DNA of 64,000 nucleotides, taken from the NCBI RefSeq assembly GCF_025947365.1, contig NZ_CP110012.1, positions 2,976,001 to 3,040,000 on the forward strand, read 5' to 3'. Below are positions 44,401 through 54,000 of the stretch, piece after piece (within the stretch, counting starts at the first letter, position 1; every line of letters begins with the position of its first letter). The notes below the pieces were generated by a model that saw only the letters and a program-made list of their open reading frames with translations, was not told where the DNA came from and searched no databases. The DNA is from Flavobacterium sp. N502540. GTDB lineage: Bacteria > Bacteroidota > Bacteroidia > Flavobacteriales > Flavobacteriaceae. Both the position numbers and the translations under genes were made by a program.

Positions 44401-47400
44401 TTAGTTCGCAGAAATTCATTAGGCGAGATTGAATTTTTAGGCCGTGTAGACGATCAGGTGAAGATTCGTGGATATCGTGTAGAGTTAAAAGAAATCAGTC
44501 GTGTAATTCAGGGGTATTCCGGAATTGTACAGAATGAGGTTTTATTCAAAGAAGATGCTACAGGAGTTAAGCGTTTAGTAAGTTATTTGGTTGTTGAAGA
44601 AGGGTATGCAGAATCTGATTTGAAATCGTATCTTTCAGGAGTTGTTCCGGATTATATGGTTCCTCAGGTGTATGTTGTACTGGATCAGATGCCGCTTACT
44701 TCAAACGGAAAGATCGACAGAAAAGCATTGCCGGAGCCTACAGTTACAGAAGGACGTGTATATGTTGCAGCTGAAACTGAAACCGAAAAAGGTCTGGTTG
44801 CGATCTGGCAGGATTTATTGAATGTAGAACAGATAGGAGTTACGGATGATTTCTTTGAATTGGGAGGACATTCTTTGCTTGCCGTTCGTTTACTATCAGC
44901 GATTAAAACAACACTTAATGTTGCCATCAATATTACCGATATATTCGATCATACTAATATTGCTGCTTTGGCTTCTTTTATCGAAAGTCAGGACAATACG
45001 CTTGCACTTCCGTTGGTTGTCAAACAAGACTTGCCTGCAGACATTCCATTGTCTTATGCTCAGGAACGTTTATGGTTTATTGATAAATTAAAAGGAAGTG
45101 AGAATTATCACGTACCGGTATTATTAAACTTAAAAGGAGCTCTGAATACAGACTATCTATCACAAGCTTTAAAAACAATTGTAGAGCGTCATGAGGCATT
45201 GCGTACTATTTATTTAGAAAAAGAAGGAATAGCGTATCAAAAAGTTCAGCCTTCAGAGCATTGGAATCTTACTGTTCTTACTTCTGTAGCCGATCAGAAA
45301 GCTTTTATCAAAGACGAAATAAGCCGTTCTTTTGATCTGTCTAAAGATTATATGTTACGTGCTACAATTATCAGGGTATCAGAGGAAGAGCATATTTTAT
45401 TATTGGTTCGTCATCATATCGCAACAGACGGATGGTCGACATCACTTATCGTTAATGAATTTAAAACATTATATGCTTCCTATGCAGAAGGAAAAGAGGC
45501 GGTATTACCAGCTCTTAGTTTCCAATACACCGACTATTCAGTCTGGCAGCGTTCTGAGGTTTCCGGAGATTATCTGGCGGAGAAATTAGAGTACTGGGAG
45601 TCTAAATTAACAGGAGTAGCACCTTCTGCACTTCCAACAGATTATGCAAGACCAGCTGTTCAAAGCAGTATAGGAGACTACATAAACTTTAAATTAGATC
45701 GCGATCGCAGTGAGGCTTTACGTGCTTATGCCAAAGAAGAGGGCGTAACTTTATTCATGTTATTGCTGAGTGTTTACAAAGTAGCGCTGTACCGTTACAG
45801 CGGTCAGTCTGATATCTGTGTTGGAACTACGGTAGCCAATCGTCCGCAGCAGGAATTAGAATCGATGATTGGATTTTTTGTCAACACTTTGGCACTACGT
45901 ACTGATTTATCCGGTAATCCAACATTTAATGAAGTGCTGAAATCGGTAAAACAAACCACTTTAGAAGCGTACAATCATATCGCAGTTCCGTTTGAAAAAG
46001 TAGTCGATCGTGTAGAGAAAGCCAGAGACAAAAGCAGAAGTTCTTTATTCCAGGTATTGTTTGTTTTAAACAACAACCCAGAGGCTAAAATTGCTGAATT
46101 TAGTAATATAACGATTGAGTCTGTGCCAATGGATTACGACATTTCGAAGTTCGATCTGACCATTTTTGCAGAAGACAGTCCGGAAGGAATCTCTTTCTCA
46201 TTCAACTATTGCAGCGCACTTTTCAATTCGTCTACGATTACAGGATTCCGATCTCATTACGAGAATTTGCTGGACACTATTTTAGCAGACGATACTTCAT
46301 CAATAGGAAATCTGGCCATGCTTAGCGCCGAAGAAGAGCAGGCACTTTTAGTAGATTATAACACACCTGAGTATACATTATCAGGAAAAGGAACTGTATT
46401 ATCTCACTTTGAAGCGCAGGTAGCCCAAACTCCGGATGCAATTGCATTTGTTTATAATGATAGCCGTATGACGTACAGGGAGCTGGATGAAGCTGCTACC
46501 AAATTGGCGTATTACTATCAACAAACGTATGATTTAAAACAGGGTGATTTGATTGCCATGATGATGGATACTTCAAACTGGTCTTTATTGGCTATGGTAT
46601 CTATTTTAAAATCAGGAGCAGGTTATGTTCCGATTGATCTTTCATTACCAAAAGAGCGTCAGTTGTACATGGTACAGGAAGCCAATGTGAAGTGTTTGCT
46701 GATTGAATCTTCGAGCTTATTTGATGTAATTGATTTTTCAGTTCCAATATTTTCTATCGATATTCAGTATGCCGATATCCAGGCACTTCCGCAGGAGGTT
46801 ACTTTCTCAACATTGGCAACAGAAGATACGACTGCTTATGTTGTGTACACATCAGGAACCACAGGTCAGCCAAAAGGAGTTCAGGTAAGTCACAAGAATT
46901 TGGTAGACTATTACGAAGGATTAGAAGCTAAGATTTCGATCAGTGCCAATAAAAGCTTCGGATTAATGTCTTCACTTTCTGCCGATTTAGGAAATACTGT
47001 ATTGTACGGTTCTTTATTAAGCGGAGGATGTTTGCACTTATTCAATAAAGATACTTTAATGGATGGGGTTAAATTACAAGCGTATTTTAATGCTAACCCA
47101 ATTGATTGTATCAAAATAGTACCAAGTCACTGGCAGGCTTTACGCATCGATACTGATTTGTTATTGCCGGCACGTACTTTAATATTTGGAGGAGACGTAC
47201 TTCAGGTGTCTTATGTAAAAGAGATCGCAGCACAAGATTCAAATGTGATGATTGTAAACCATTACGGTCCTACCGAGAGTACGATTGGAAAATTGCTTCA
47301 CAAAGTAGATCCTGCTTTTGATTATGTAACCATTCCGGTTGGGAAGTTATTCTCAGACAGTGAAGCTTATATCGTAAGCAGTGATATGTCGTTATGTCCA

Positions 47401-49614
47401 ATTGGAGTTTCAGGAGAATTATTATTGGGAGGTAAAGGAATTTCGAAAGGTTATCTGAATCGTGAAGACTTAACTCAGGAGAAATTTATTGCCAACCCAT
47501 TTGCAGCAGGTAAAAGCGCTGTTTTATACAGAACGGGAGACTTAGTTCGTAGAAATTCATTAGGCGAGATTGAATTTTTAGGCCGTGTAGACGATCAGGT
47601 GAAGATTCGTGGATACCGTGTAGAGTTAAAAGAAATCAGTCGTGTGATACAAGGGTATCCTGGTGTTGTACAGAATGAGGTTTCTTTTAGAGAAGACGCT
47701 ACAGGAGTTAAGCGATTGGTAAGTTATCTGGTTGTTGAAGAAGGGTATGCAGAGGCTGATTTGAAATCGTATCTTTCAGGAGTTGTTCCGGATTATATGG
47801 TTCCTCAGGTCTATGTTGTACTGGATCAGATGCCGCTTACTTCAAACGGAAAAATCGACAGAAAAGCATTGCCGGAGCCTACAGCTGCAACGGGACGTAC
47901 TTATGTCGCACCAACCACAAAAGCAGAAGAGGATTTGGTTACTATTTGGCAAAATCTGCTTAATGTTGACGAAATAGGAGTAACAGATAATTTCTTTGAA
48001 CTCGGAGGTGATTCTATCATTGTCATTCAGGTAGTAAGCCGTGCCAAGAAAAAAGGCTATCAGGTTCAGGTTCAGGATTTATTTGACTATCAAACGATCG
48101 CAGAACTGGCGGTTGCTGCAGAACGAAATAGCAAGGAGTTTAGTACCGCCGAGCAGGGAATTTTAGAAGGAGAAGTACCTCTATCTCCAATTCAACAATG
48201 GTTTTTTGAAAGAAATGAAGCTGTATTGTCACATTTCAATCAGGCGGTTTTATTGAGCATCGATAAAAAGATCCCGAAAGAAAAACTCGAAAAAACAGTT
48301 GAATTAATAGCCAAACGCCATGATTCACTTCGATCAAAATACCAAAAAGAGACTGTTCAGGGACAGGAAGAATGGAAACAGTTTTACGGAGAATCGGTTA
48401 ATTTCTATCGAACAGAAACGATCGATGACGAAAAGAATGTTGCAGAAGCGGTGACGGCAATTTGTACAAAATACCAACAATCATTGGATATTGAAAAAGG
48501 AGATTTAGCGCGTTTTGTTCTTATCGAAATGCCGGACGCTGTACCCTACAACCGATTTTTCATGGTATCGCATCACTTAGCGGTAGACGGAGTTTCCTGG
48601 AGGTTTATCATCGATGATCTGGAAACACTGCTGACAGAAGAAACAACAGACGAAAAGCTGTATCTGGAAAATAAAAACAATTCGTTCAGAGACTGGATCA
48701 ATAAGTTGAAAAACTTTGCAGAGACCGAAGAAATAGAATCTCAGTTAGAGTACTGGCAGCAAATTAATAGCGACTATACGCCGCTTCCAACCGATTTTTC
48801 GGCCAATAAACCTACCAGACAAACGAAGAAAACTCAGATCGGAATTCTAAATCAGGAATATACCAAACACCTGTTGAAAGATGCCAATTCAGCTTATAAT
48901 ACAGAAATTAACGATTTGATGTTAAGCGCACTTCAAATGACTTTTGAAGATGTTCTGGGAACAAAACGACTGGCATTAGGATTTGAAGGCCACGGAAGAG
49001 AAAATGTACTGAAAGACATTGATGTTAGCGGTACTACAGGATGGTTTACCAATAAATATCCGGTGATCCTGTCAAAAGAAAATGCCGAAACGGAAGGCGA
49101 TATTGTTAAATCGGTAAAAGAAGCATTGCGCAGGATTCCAACCAAAGGAATGGGGTACGGTTGTTTACGTTATTTGCACTCGTCTGAAGAAATACGCCAT
49201 TCGTTAAAAGATTGCGGATGGGATGTTGTCTTTAATTATTTGGGACAGATCGATAATGTGCTGAATCAAAGTGCTGTATTTTCATCAGCTCCGGAATACG
49301 GAGGAGATCATATTAGTCCAACTTCTATACTCGAGGAAAAATTTATTGTAAAAGCAATTATTGTGGCCAATGAACTTAGAATTTCCTGGGATTACTCCGA
49401 AGCACAATACCAATCAGAAACCGTTCAAAATCTGGCAGATAAGTATATAGAATATTTAACCCAGCTTATCGAACACTGTATTAGTAAAGAAGACAGAGAA
49501 CTAACCCCTTCTGATTTTGGATTAAGCGATTCATTAGATTTTAAAGAGTTTGATGCCTTGTTTGAATCTGAAGTTGCCGAAGAATCTCAGGATGAAAGTG
49601 TACTAAGATTCTAA
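38494..49614 (+). CDS. NRPS5: docking-C-A-T-C-A-T-C-A-T-E (Ser - Asp - D-Asp)
   Basis: This 3706-aa protein starts with about 57 residues resembling a divergent TubC-type docking domain. Landmarks: C1 HHIIGDG at 211; A1 YTSGSTG at 691, code DVWHVSLIDK (serine type); T1 serine 1080; C2 HHIATDG at 1260; A2 YTSGTTG at 1738, code DLTKIGHIGK (aspartate type; the A4 motif is the unusual SADLGNT); T2 serine 2127; C3 at 2307; A3 at 2785, same code; T3 GGDSI serine 3174; epimerisation domain from about 3205, with HHLAVDG at 3360. The last residue should therefore be presented as D-Asp. The N-terminal docking domain implies an upstream partner protein, possibly NRPS4. Modules 2 and 3 are tandem duplicates. 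There is no release domain. Confidence 0.94.
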   Translation: MKDIKSIITGLSHKEVQIFLDDSEENLRVTGNTAALTAEDKNDISTNKDRLIALLKSSKNNAKFNFESISAVSESESYEVSAGQRRLWTLSQFEGGSEVYNMPMRTILKGNYDIGYFQKAIIATIERHEILRTTFKMDENGDVRQYVQPTTDVNFGLSYVDFRNVADKDASVSGYIKEDSFVPFDLEKGPLFRLSLLQTEEDTYVFYYNMHHIIGDGWSMNVLSKDVFAFYESFVKGNAPDLAPLAIQYKDYANWQAVQINSAVSTKDKAYWMESLSGELPILDLPSEKRRPSVKTHKGRSLRAYISKETTAMLQHFTKENNGSTFISLLTTINVLFHKYTSDTDIIIGSPVAGRDHADLANQIGFYVNTLALRNTVGAEENFTSIYKRIKEQTLEAFNHQMYPFDSLVENLNIKRDAGRSSVFDVLLVLQNTAVNEETIEIPTSKTDAILDLGETVSKFDVELNFTEAGEHLVLDVAYNTEVYEHQMIEGLIRHYKQILEEVLFQPETPIGKLTYISQEEEKELVQDFNATATNYPVDITLIDLIEEQVVNNPQGVALAFEGEEMTYAALNEKANQVAHYLRSINVTTESIVGLCMERSFEMVIGMLGIMKSGGAYAPIDPHYPIERIEYIVKDTKAEVVLANNNSINKVNFLEGTTILNLDQQDSVLVNQSGTNPAVVIPVTNAAYVIYTSGSTGNPKGVVNEQKGLVNRLLWAKEYYNLTANDVLIQKTTFCFDVSVWEFFLPLLAGCKLVIPKPEGHKDSDYLRELISAHGVTMIHFVPSMLSAFLLDIDVSKCSSLKNVVCSGEALKISQVEDFQKVLPNVVLSNLYGPTEASIDVTSWIVPFNAVDLKRVTIGVPVANTQIYILDSEMNIQPKGVTGELYIGGVQVAREYINLPELNAYRFVQNPFGEGKLYRTGDNAKWLQDGTIEYLGREDSQVKIRGYRIELGELDTVINSCPFVHQGVVIAKEDAYGVNELVAYVVFKENKTKEDLIAYLKEHIPGYMIPGIMVQLDEIPLTSNGKVNRKALPDPTFSREYEYVAPGTKTEEELVAIWQNLLNVEQVGITDNFFELGGHSLLAVRLISAIKKVMNVGVTITNVFGNPTISDLASFIEKQDTASTFSLVSKQDLPADIPLSYAQERLWFIDKLKGSEHYHMPTVLTLKGTLNTDYLSQALKTIVERHEALRTIFIEKEGVAYQVVQSSDRWELNVVSGVADYKEFTAEEINNPFDLSKDYMLRATIIKVSDAEHILVLVRHHIATDGWSESIIVKEFKELYASYATGKEANLPVLNFQYTDYSVWQRTELSEEVLAEKLEYWESKLTGVAPSALPTDYARPAVQSSRGNHINLKLDSDQSEALRAYAKEQGVTLFMLLSSVYKVLLYRYSGQSDICIGTTVANRPQQELESMIGFFVNALALRTDLSGNPTFNEVLKSVKQTTLEAYNHIAVPFEKVVDRVEKARDKSRSSLFQVLFVLNNNPEAKVAEFSDITIEPMAMNYNIAKYDLTIFAEDSTEGISFSFNYCTDLFSAATVSGLRSHYENLLTAILENGTSSIGNLAMLSAEEEQALLVEYNTPEYALSGKGTVLSHFEAQVAQTPDAIAFVYNDSRMTYKELDEAATKLAYYYQQTYDLKQGDLIAMMMDTSNWSLLAMVSILKSGAGYVPIDLSLPKERQLYMVQEANVKCLLIESSSLFDVIDFSVPIFSIDIQYADIQALPQEVTFSTLATEDTTAYVVYTSGTTGQPKGVQVSHKNLVDYYEGLEAKISISANKSFGLMSSLSADLGNTVLYGSLLSGGCLHLFNKDTLMDGVKLQAYFNANPIDCIKIVPSHWQALSINNKLLLPARTLIFGGDVLQVSYVKEIAAQDSNVMIVNHYGPTESTIGKLLHQVDPAFDYVTIPVGKLFSDSEAYIVSSDMSLCPIGVSGELLLGGKGISKGYLNREDLTQEKFIANPFATAKSTVLYRTGDLVRRNSLGEIEFLGRVDDQVKIRGYRVELKEISRVIQGYSGIVQNEVLFKEDATGVKRLVSYLVVEEGYAESDLKSYLSGVVPDYMVPQVYVVLDQMPLTSNGKIDRKALPEPTVTEGRVYVAAETETEKGLVAIWQDLLNVEQIGVTDDFFELGGHSLLAVRLLSAIKTTLNVAINITDIFDHTNIAALASFIESQDNTLALPLVVKQDLPADIPLSYAQERLWFIDKLKGSENYHVPVLLNLKGALNTDYLSQALKTIVERHEALRTIYLEKEGIAYQKVQPSEHWNLTVLTSVADQKAFIKDEISRSFDLSKDYMLRATIIRVSEEEHILLLVRHHIATDGWSTSLIVNEFKTLYASYAEGKEAVLPALSFQYTDYSVWQRSEVSGDYLAEKLEYWESKLTGVAPSALPTDYARPAVQSSIGDYINFKLDRDRSEALRAYAKEEGVTLFMLLLSVYKVALYRYSGQSDICVGTTVANRPQQELESMIGFFVNTLALRTDLSGNPTFNEVLKSVKQTTLEAYNHIAVPFEKVVDRVEKARDKSRSSLFQVLFVLNNNPEAKIAEFSNITIESVPMDYDISKFDLTIFAEDSPEGISFSFNYCSALFNSSTITGFRSHYENLLDTILADDTSSIGNLAMLSAEEEQALLVDYNTPEYTLSGKGTVLSHFEAQVAQTPDAIAFVYNDSRMTYRELDEAATKLAYYYQQTYDLKQGDLIAMMMDTSNWSLLAMVSILKSGAGYVPIDLSLPKERQLYMVQEANVKCLLIESSSLFDVIDFSVPIFSIDIQYADIQALPQEVTFSTLATEDTTAYVVYTSGTTGQPKGVQVSHKNLVDYYEGLEAKISISANKSFGLMSSLSADLGNTVLYGSLLSGGCLHLFNKDTLMDGVKLQAYFNANPIDCIKIVPSHWQALRIDTDLLLPARTLIFGGDVLQVSYVKEIAAQDSNVMIVNHYGPTESTIGKLLHKVDPAFDYVTIPVGKLFSDSEAYIVSSDMSLCPIGVSGELLLGGKGISKGYLNREDLTQEKFIANPFAAGKSAVLYRTGDLVRRNSLGEIEFLGRVDDQVKIRGYRVELKEISRVIQGYPGVVQNEVSFREDATGVKRLVSYLVVEEGYAEADLKSYLSGVVPDYMVPQVYVVLDQMPLTSNGKIDRKALPEPTAATGRTYVAPTTKAEEDLVTIWQNLLNVDEIGVTDNFFELGGDSIIVIQVVSRAKKKGYQVQVQDLFDYQTIAELAVAAERNSKEFSTAEQGILEGEVPLSPIQQWFFERNEAVLSHFNQAVLLSIDKKIPKEKLEKTVELIAKRHDSLRSKYQKETVQGQEEWKQFYGESVNFYRTETIDDEKNVAEAVTAICTKYQQSLDIEKGDLARFVLIEMPDAVPYNRFFMVSHHLAVDGVSWRFIIDDLETLLTEETTDEKLYLENKNNSFRDWINKLKNFAETEEIESQLEYWQQINSDYTPLPTDFSANKPTRQTKKTQIGILNQEYTKHLLKDANSAYNTEINDLMLSALQMTFEDVLGTKRLALGFEGHGRENVLKDIDVSGTTGWFTNKYPVILSKENAETEGDIVKSVKEALRRIPTKGMGYGCLRYLHSSEEIRHSLKDCGWDVVFNYLGQIDNVLNQSAVFSSAPEYGGDHISPTSILEEKFIVKAIIVANELRISWDYSEAQYQSETVQNLADKYIEYLTQLIEHCISKEDRELTPSDFGLSDSLDFKEFDALFESEVAEESQDESVLRF
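41890..48000 (+). repeat. Tandem module duplication inside NRPS5 (two C-A-T units, period 3141 bp)
   Basis: Modules 2 (about 41890-45030) and 3 (about 45031-48000) repeat with a constant 3141-bp period (1047 codons). The A domains are almost identical; the C and T domains are more diverged. The T domain of module 3 changes to the GGDSI type that goes with the epimerisation domain. Confidence 0.9.
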
Positions 49615-49660
49615 ACTCATAACGAACCCTAATAACTATCACTATTTAATACCATAACAT

Positions 49661-50926
49661 ATGAAATTACCTGTATCCTATCACCAGCAAAGGATGTGGT
49701 TCATCGACCATTTCGAAAGAGATTATCTCTACGAAGGAGGACCAGTTTACCATAATATACCATTGAGTTTTACAATAGAAAAAGAGGTAAGTACTGAAGA
49801 AATTTATCGTGCCTTTACACAATTGATCAACCGTCATGATGTTTTAAGAACCAAAATCGTAAGAGAAGGCGATCAGATTTTTCAAGTCATTACAACTCCT
49901 GAAGAAACCGAAATAAAAAAGCTGCTTAAAGAACAGCTTAATCTGAAAGAAAATCAGGAAGAATTACGCAAAATATCTTTTGATTTTGAAAATGGAGTAT
50001 TGGTAAAAGCCTATTTCGAACGTTTGGAGGATCAGATCAGGATACTATTTGTACTTCATCATGTAGTGGCAGACCGTTTTAGTCTTAAGATTCTCAAAGA
50101 AGATTTTTTAAGTTTCGTTTCGCATCCCGACGATTCATTAGGATTTACCATGCAATACAAAGATTTTTCAGAATGGGAACAAGCTGTTGATCCTTACGAA
50201 ACAGAGACGTTGGTTGCTTTTTGGAGAAAACAGTTAACCGATAATCAGGTGCTGTATCTTCCTACCGATTCAGAACGCGTACCGGTTCATATTTATCAAA
50301 CTGCAACACGTGCTTTTTCTTTTAGTAAAGACAGTCTGCAATCCTTCGCAGCCGTTAATGGCACTAGTCCGCAAATGGTGACTTTGGCCGCCTATAAGAT
50401 GGCTTTGGCTCAGTTTTCAGGGCTTTCGGATATCGTGATAGGTACCTTGATGAACATGCGCAACCATCTTACAGAATCAACCGTAGGACCCATAGAAAAT
50501 CTGGTAGTGTTGCGATCTGTACTGGACAGAAATGGAACACTTGAAGATGCCTGTACAGTGGTTGCCAATACCTGGCAGACAGCATACAACAATAAAGAAA
50601 TTCCATTTGACAAGCTGGTTGTAGAAATCAATCCCAAAAAGGATATGAGCAGGACAGCGCTGTTTGATGTTTTGTATTTGTACGACAGGTACGATGCCGT
50701 TACCGAAAAAGAAGGAGAACCGTCTGAGTATAAAAATCAGGGACTCGGAAAATACGACCTTAATCTTTTAGTACAGGAAAGAGAAAACAGTTTTGACTTT
50801 ATACTCACTTACAATGACCTTTATTTTAAAGCTGAAACCATCACTTCCTTTTTAGAAAGTATCGAAAGTATCCTTACAACGGCTACGGAATACGAGGATA
50901 CCTTAAGAGGAATTGCTGTATTCTGA
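49661..50926 (+). CDS. Free-standing condensation-domain protein with altered motif HHVVADR
   Basis: This 421-aa protein consists of one complete condensation-type fold: it starts VSYHQQRMWFIDHF and has the DFSEW, VIGTLMNMRNH and FDVLY blocks. The catalytic motif HHxxxDG reads HHVVADR (H133, H134, D138, R139), with Arg in place of the structural Gly. It begins 46 bp after NRPS5 and is followed by NRPS6. It might be a trans-acting condensation or ester-forming domain. More interestingly, it may be an interface-type domain that presents carrier-bound Asp to a beta-hydroxylase, as described for beta-hydroxyaspartate siderophores; a dioxygenase gene lies three genes on. This is inference from context and motif. 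Confidence 0.88.
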   Translation: MKLPVSYHQQRMWFIDHFERDYLYEGGPVYHNIPLSFTIEKEVSTEEIYRAFTQLINRHDVLRTKIVREGDQIFQVITTPEETEIKKLLKEQLNLKENQEELRKISFDFENGVLVKAYFERLEDQIRILFVLHHVVADRFSLKILKEDFLSFVSHPDDSLGFTMQYKDFSEWEQAVDPYETETLVAFWRKQLTDNQVLYLPTDSERVPVHIYQTATRAFSFSKDSLQSFAAVNGTSPQMVTLAAYKMALAQFSGLSDIVIGTLMNMRNHLTESTVGPIENLVVLRSVLDRNGTLEDACTVVANTWQTAYNNKEIPFDKLVVEINPKKDMSRTALFDVLYLYDRYDAVTEKEGEPSEYKNQGLGKYDLNLLVQERENSFDFILTYNDLYFKAETITSFLESIESILTTATEYEDTLRGIAVF

Positions 50927-51005
50927 TTACCATTCGATAACGCACCGTATTATTTCATATTAACAGTAAAGAGTGACTACGCTACAAGAAAACATTTTTA
51001 AAATC

Positions 51006-54000
51006 ATGGAAAAATTCATAAAAAAATTAAAAGACCTTGGATTTCAGCTTAAAATTAACGGGCAGGATTTAGTTTTATTAGGAAAAGAAGGAAAACTTAC
51101 ACCTTCTGATATTAAGATTATCACCGAACGTCAGGACATAACTTCGTTTATTAAAGAAAACAAAGCCGACCTTGTTGCTTATTTAAAGAAAGAAGATTTT
51201 AAACTGGACCGAAAAAACATTTCTTCTATGTACGGATTAAGCCCTGTTCAGGAAGGGATTTTATTTCACAGTACCTATTTGTACAGTACCGGAGCAAAAG
51301 AAAACACCACTTATCATACCCAGTTTGACGTTACTTTTTCGTCTAAACTGGATGTAGTTCGCTTTAAAAAAGCCTGGCAGCATGTCATTAACAATCATAC
51401 CATCCTGAGAACCGGTTTTATTTATGATAAAGTAAATATTCCGATTCAGTTTGTAAACAAAGAAGTAGAAGTTCCGTTGCGATTGGTTGATTTAACGGGC
51501 AGTACCGATCAGGAAAAAGACATAACATTTAAAAAACTAAAAGACGAAGACCGATTTGAAGATTTTAGTTTTACAAATCCGCCTTTAATGCGTATCACGC
51601 TGGCTAAGTTTGGAGAGAGTACTTATAAAATGATCTGGACGAAACATCACGTATTATGGGACGGATGGTCCGGGCAAGTGATCATTCAGGAAGTGATACG
51701 TGCATACACCAACCTAATGCACGGTGTAGAACCTGAGGCACAGGAAGAAGACCGATACGAAGATTTTATCAATTATATTAAAGCGATAGACGCCTTTGAA
51801 GAAAAAGAATTCTGGCAGACTTATATGCAGGATTTTAACGAACCTTCATTACTGCCTTTCTGTAAAGCATTACACGAACGTAACAAAGGAAAAGGAAAAT
51901 ACGAGCGTATTACCATTGATTTTGATGCCGAATTAACGCAAAAAATAAATGATTTTTCTAAAGCACAGCATGTTACACCTAATACTTTAACACAGGCTGT
52001 CTGGGCCATTTTATTGTCAAAATACACTGGCTTTAAAGATATTGTGTACGGTGTTACCGTTTCCGGACGTCCGGCAGAACTCAATTACGACAGCAAAGTA
52101 GGATTGTATATCAATACCATTCCGTTAAGAGCAAAAATAGATCAGAATCAAACGATTACTGATTTCCTGGCCATGCTTCAGAAAACGTCTGTAACGGCAA
52201 GGAATTTTCAACATACCTCTCTTAATAAAATTCAGCAATGGAACGAAATAAAAGGAGATTGTTTTGATACTTTATTATCGTTTACCAACTATCCGTCGAA
52301 AAGCAATGACAGCAAGCAGAAACCGGTTTTAGAAATAGAGAGTGTAAATGTAAAAGAAAACAATAACTATTTGCTTTCGATTCAGCCTATGCTGAAAGAC
52401 AGACTGGTGATCGATTTTACCTTCAACAGTTCGATAATGGAAGCTGCTTTTGTTCAGATGATTACCGAACATTTCAGAACAGCCTTGTGTCAAATGGCCG
52501 AAGAGCAGTTTACTACAATAGGAGATTTCAATATGCTGGGTGCAGCAGAAATCGAAGTGCTTACTAAAGCTTACAACGCCTCTGAAGTAAATTATCCGGC
52601 AGATCAGAATATGGTGGAGATTTTTGAAGAAAAAGCGGCAAAAACTCCGGATGCCGTTGCCTTGACTATAGAGGGTAAACACATGACCTATAAAGTATTG
52701 AACGAAAAAGCAAATCAGCTTTCCAGATACTTACAAGAGCAGGGTGTAGGTCCGGAAGTCATGGTAGGAATGTGTATCAACCGTTCTTTTGAGATGATCA
52801 TCGGAATACTTGGAATCTTAAAAGCGGGCGGGGCGTATGTGCCTATTGATCCTGAATACCCGACGGAGCGTATCAGTTTTATACTAAATGACAGTAAGTC
52901 AAATATTGTATTGGTAAGCACAAAAAGCAGTGAAACCGTAAAACTGGATATCCCTGTTCAGCTGGTAAATTTAGATCACGCAGCTGCATTTCTTTCCGCT
53001 TATGAAACGACCAATTTAGAGTTGGATTTACCTTTAGACAACCTGGCTTATGTAATCTATACTTCAGGAACTACCGGAGTGCCTAAAGGGGTAATGATTG
53101 AACATGGCAACGTGGTGCGACTTTTCTTTACGGAAAAACCTTTGTTTGATTTTGATGAAAAAGACGTATGGTGCCTGTTCCATTCTTATAGTTTTGACTT
53201 TTCGGTTTGGGAAATATTTGGTGCCTTGTTATACGGAGGCAGACTGGTGATAGTTCCTGAACTGGTTGCAAAAGATACAGAAGCATTTGCAGATCTTTTA
53301 GCAGAGCAGGAAGTAACCGTATTGAATCAGACCCCTTCTGCATTCAATGCTTTACAGGAGCAGGTAATCGACAAAAAACATCCTTTGAAAGTACGCTACG
53401 TAATATTTGGAGGTGAGGCACTTACACCGGGAGTTCTTAAACCATGGGCGGCTCAATATCCGGATTGTGCTCTGATCAACATGTACGGTATTACCGAAAC
53501 AACGGTTCACGTAACCTTTAAAGAGATCGGGATACGTGAAATTAATCTTAATGTAAGCGATATCGGAAGACCTATCCCAACAATGAGCTGCTATATTCTG
53601 GATGAAAATATGGAATTAGTACCCATGGGAGTTGCCGGAGAATTGTTTGTTTCAGGAGCCGGAGTTTCAAGAGGGTATTTAAATCGTCCTGAACTTTCAA
53701 AAGAACGATTCATGACCAATCCGTTCAATCCGGGAGAACGTCTCTATAAAACCGGAGACGTTGCCAAACGACTTTCAAGTGGAGATATAGAATATTTGGG
53801 AAGAAACGATAAACAAATCAAAATCAGAGGATTCAGAATTGAACTTGGCGAAGTAGAAGCAGCTTTAAACATCTGCCCGTATGCGAATCATGCCGCAGTT
53901 ATTGTACATGAAGATCAGTTTTATTCGAAAGAATTAGTCGCTTATGTAGTACTTAAAGACCATTATACACTTGATGATTTTAAAGGATATCTTTTAGAAA

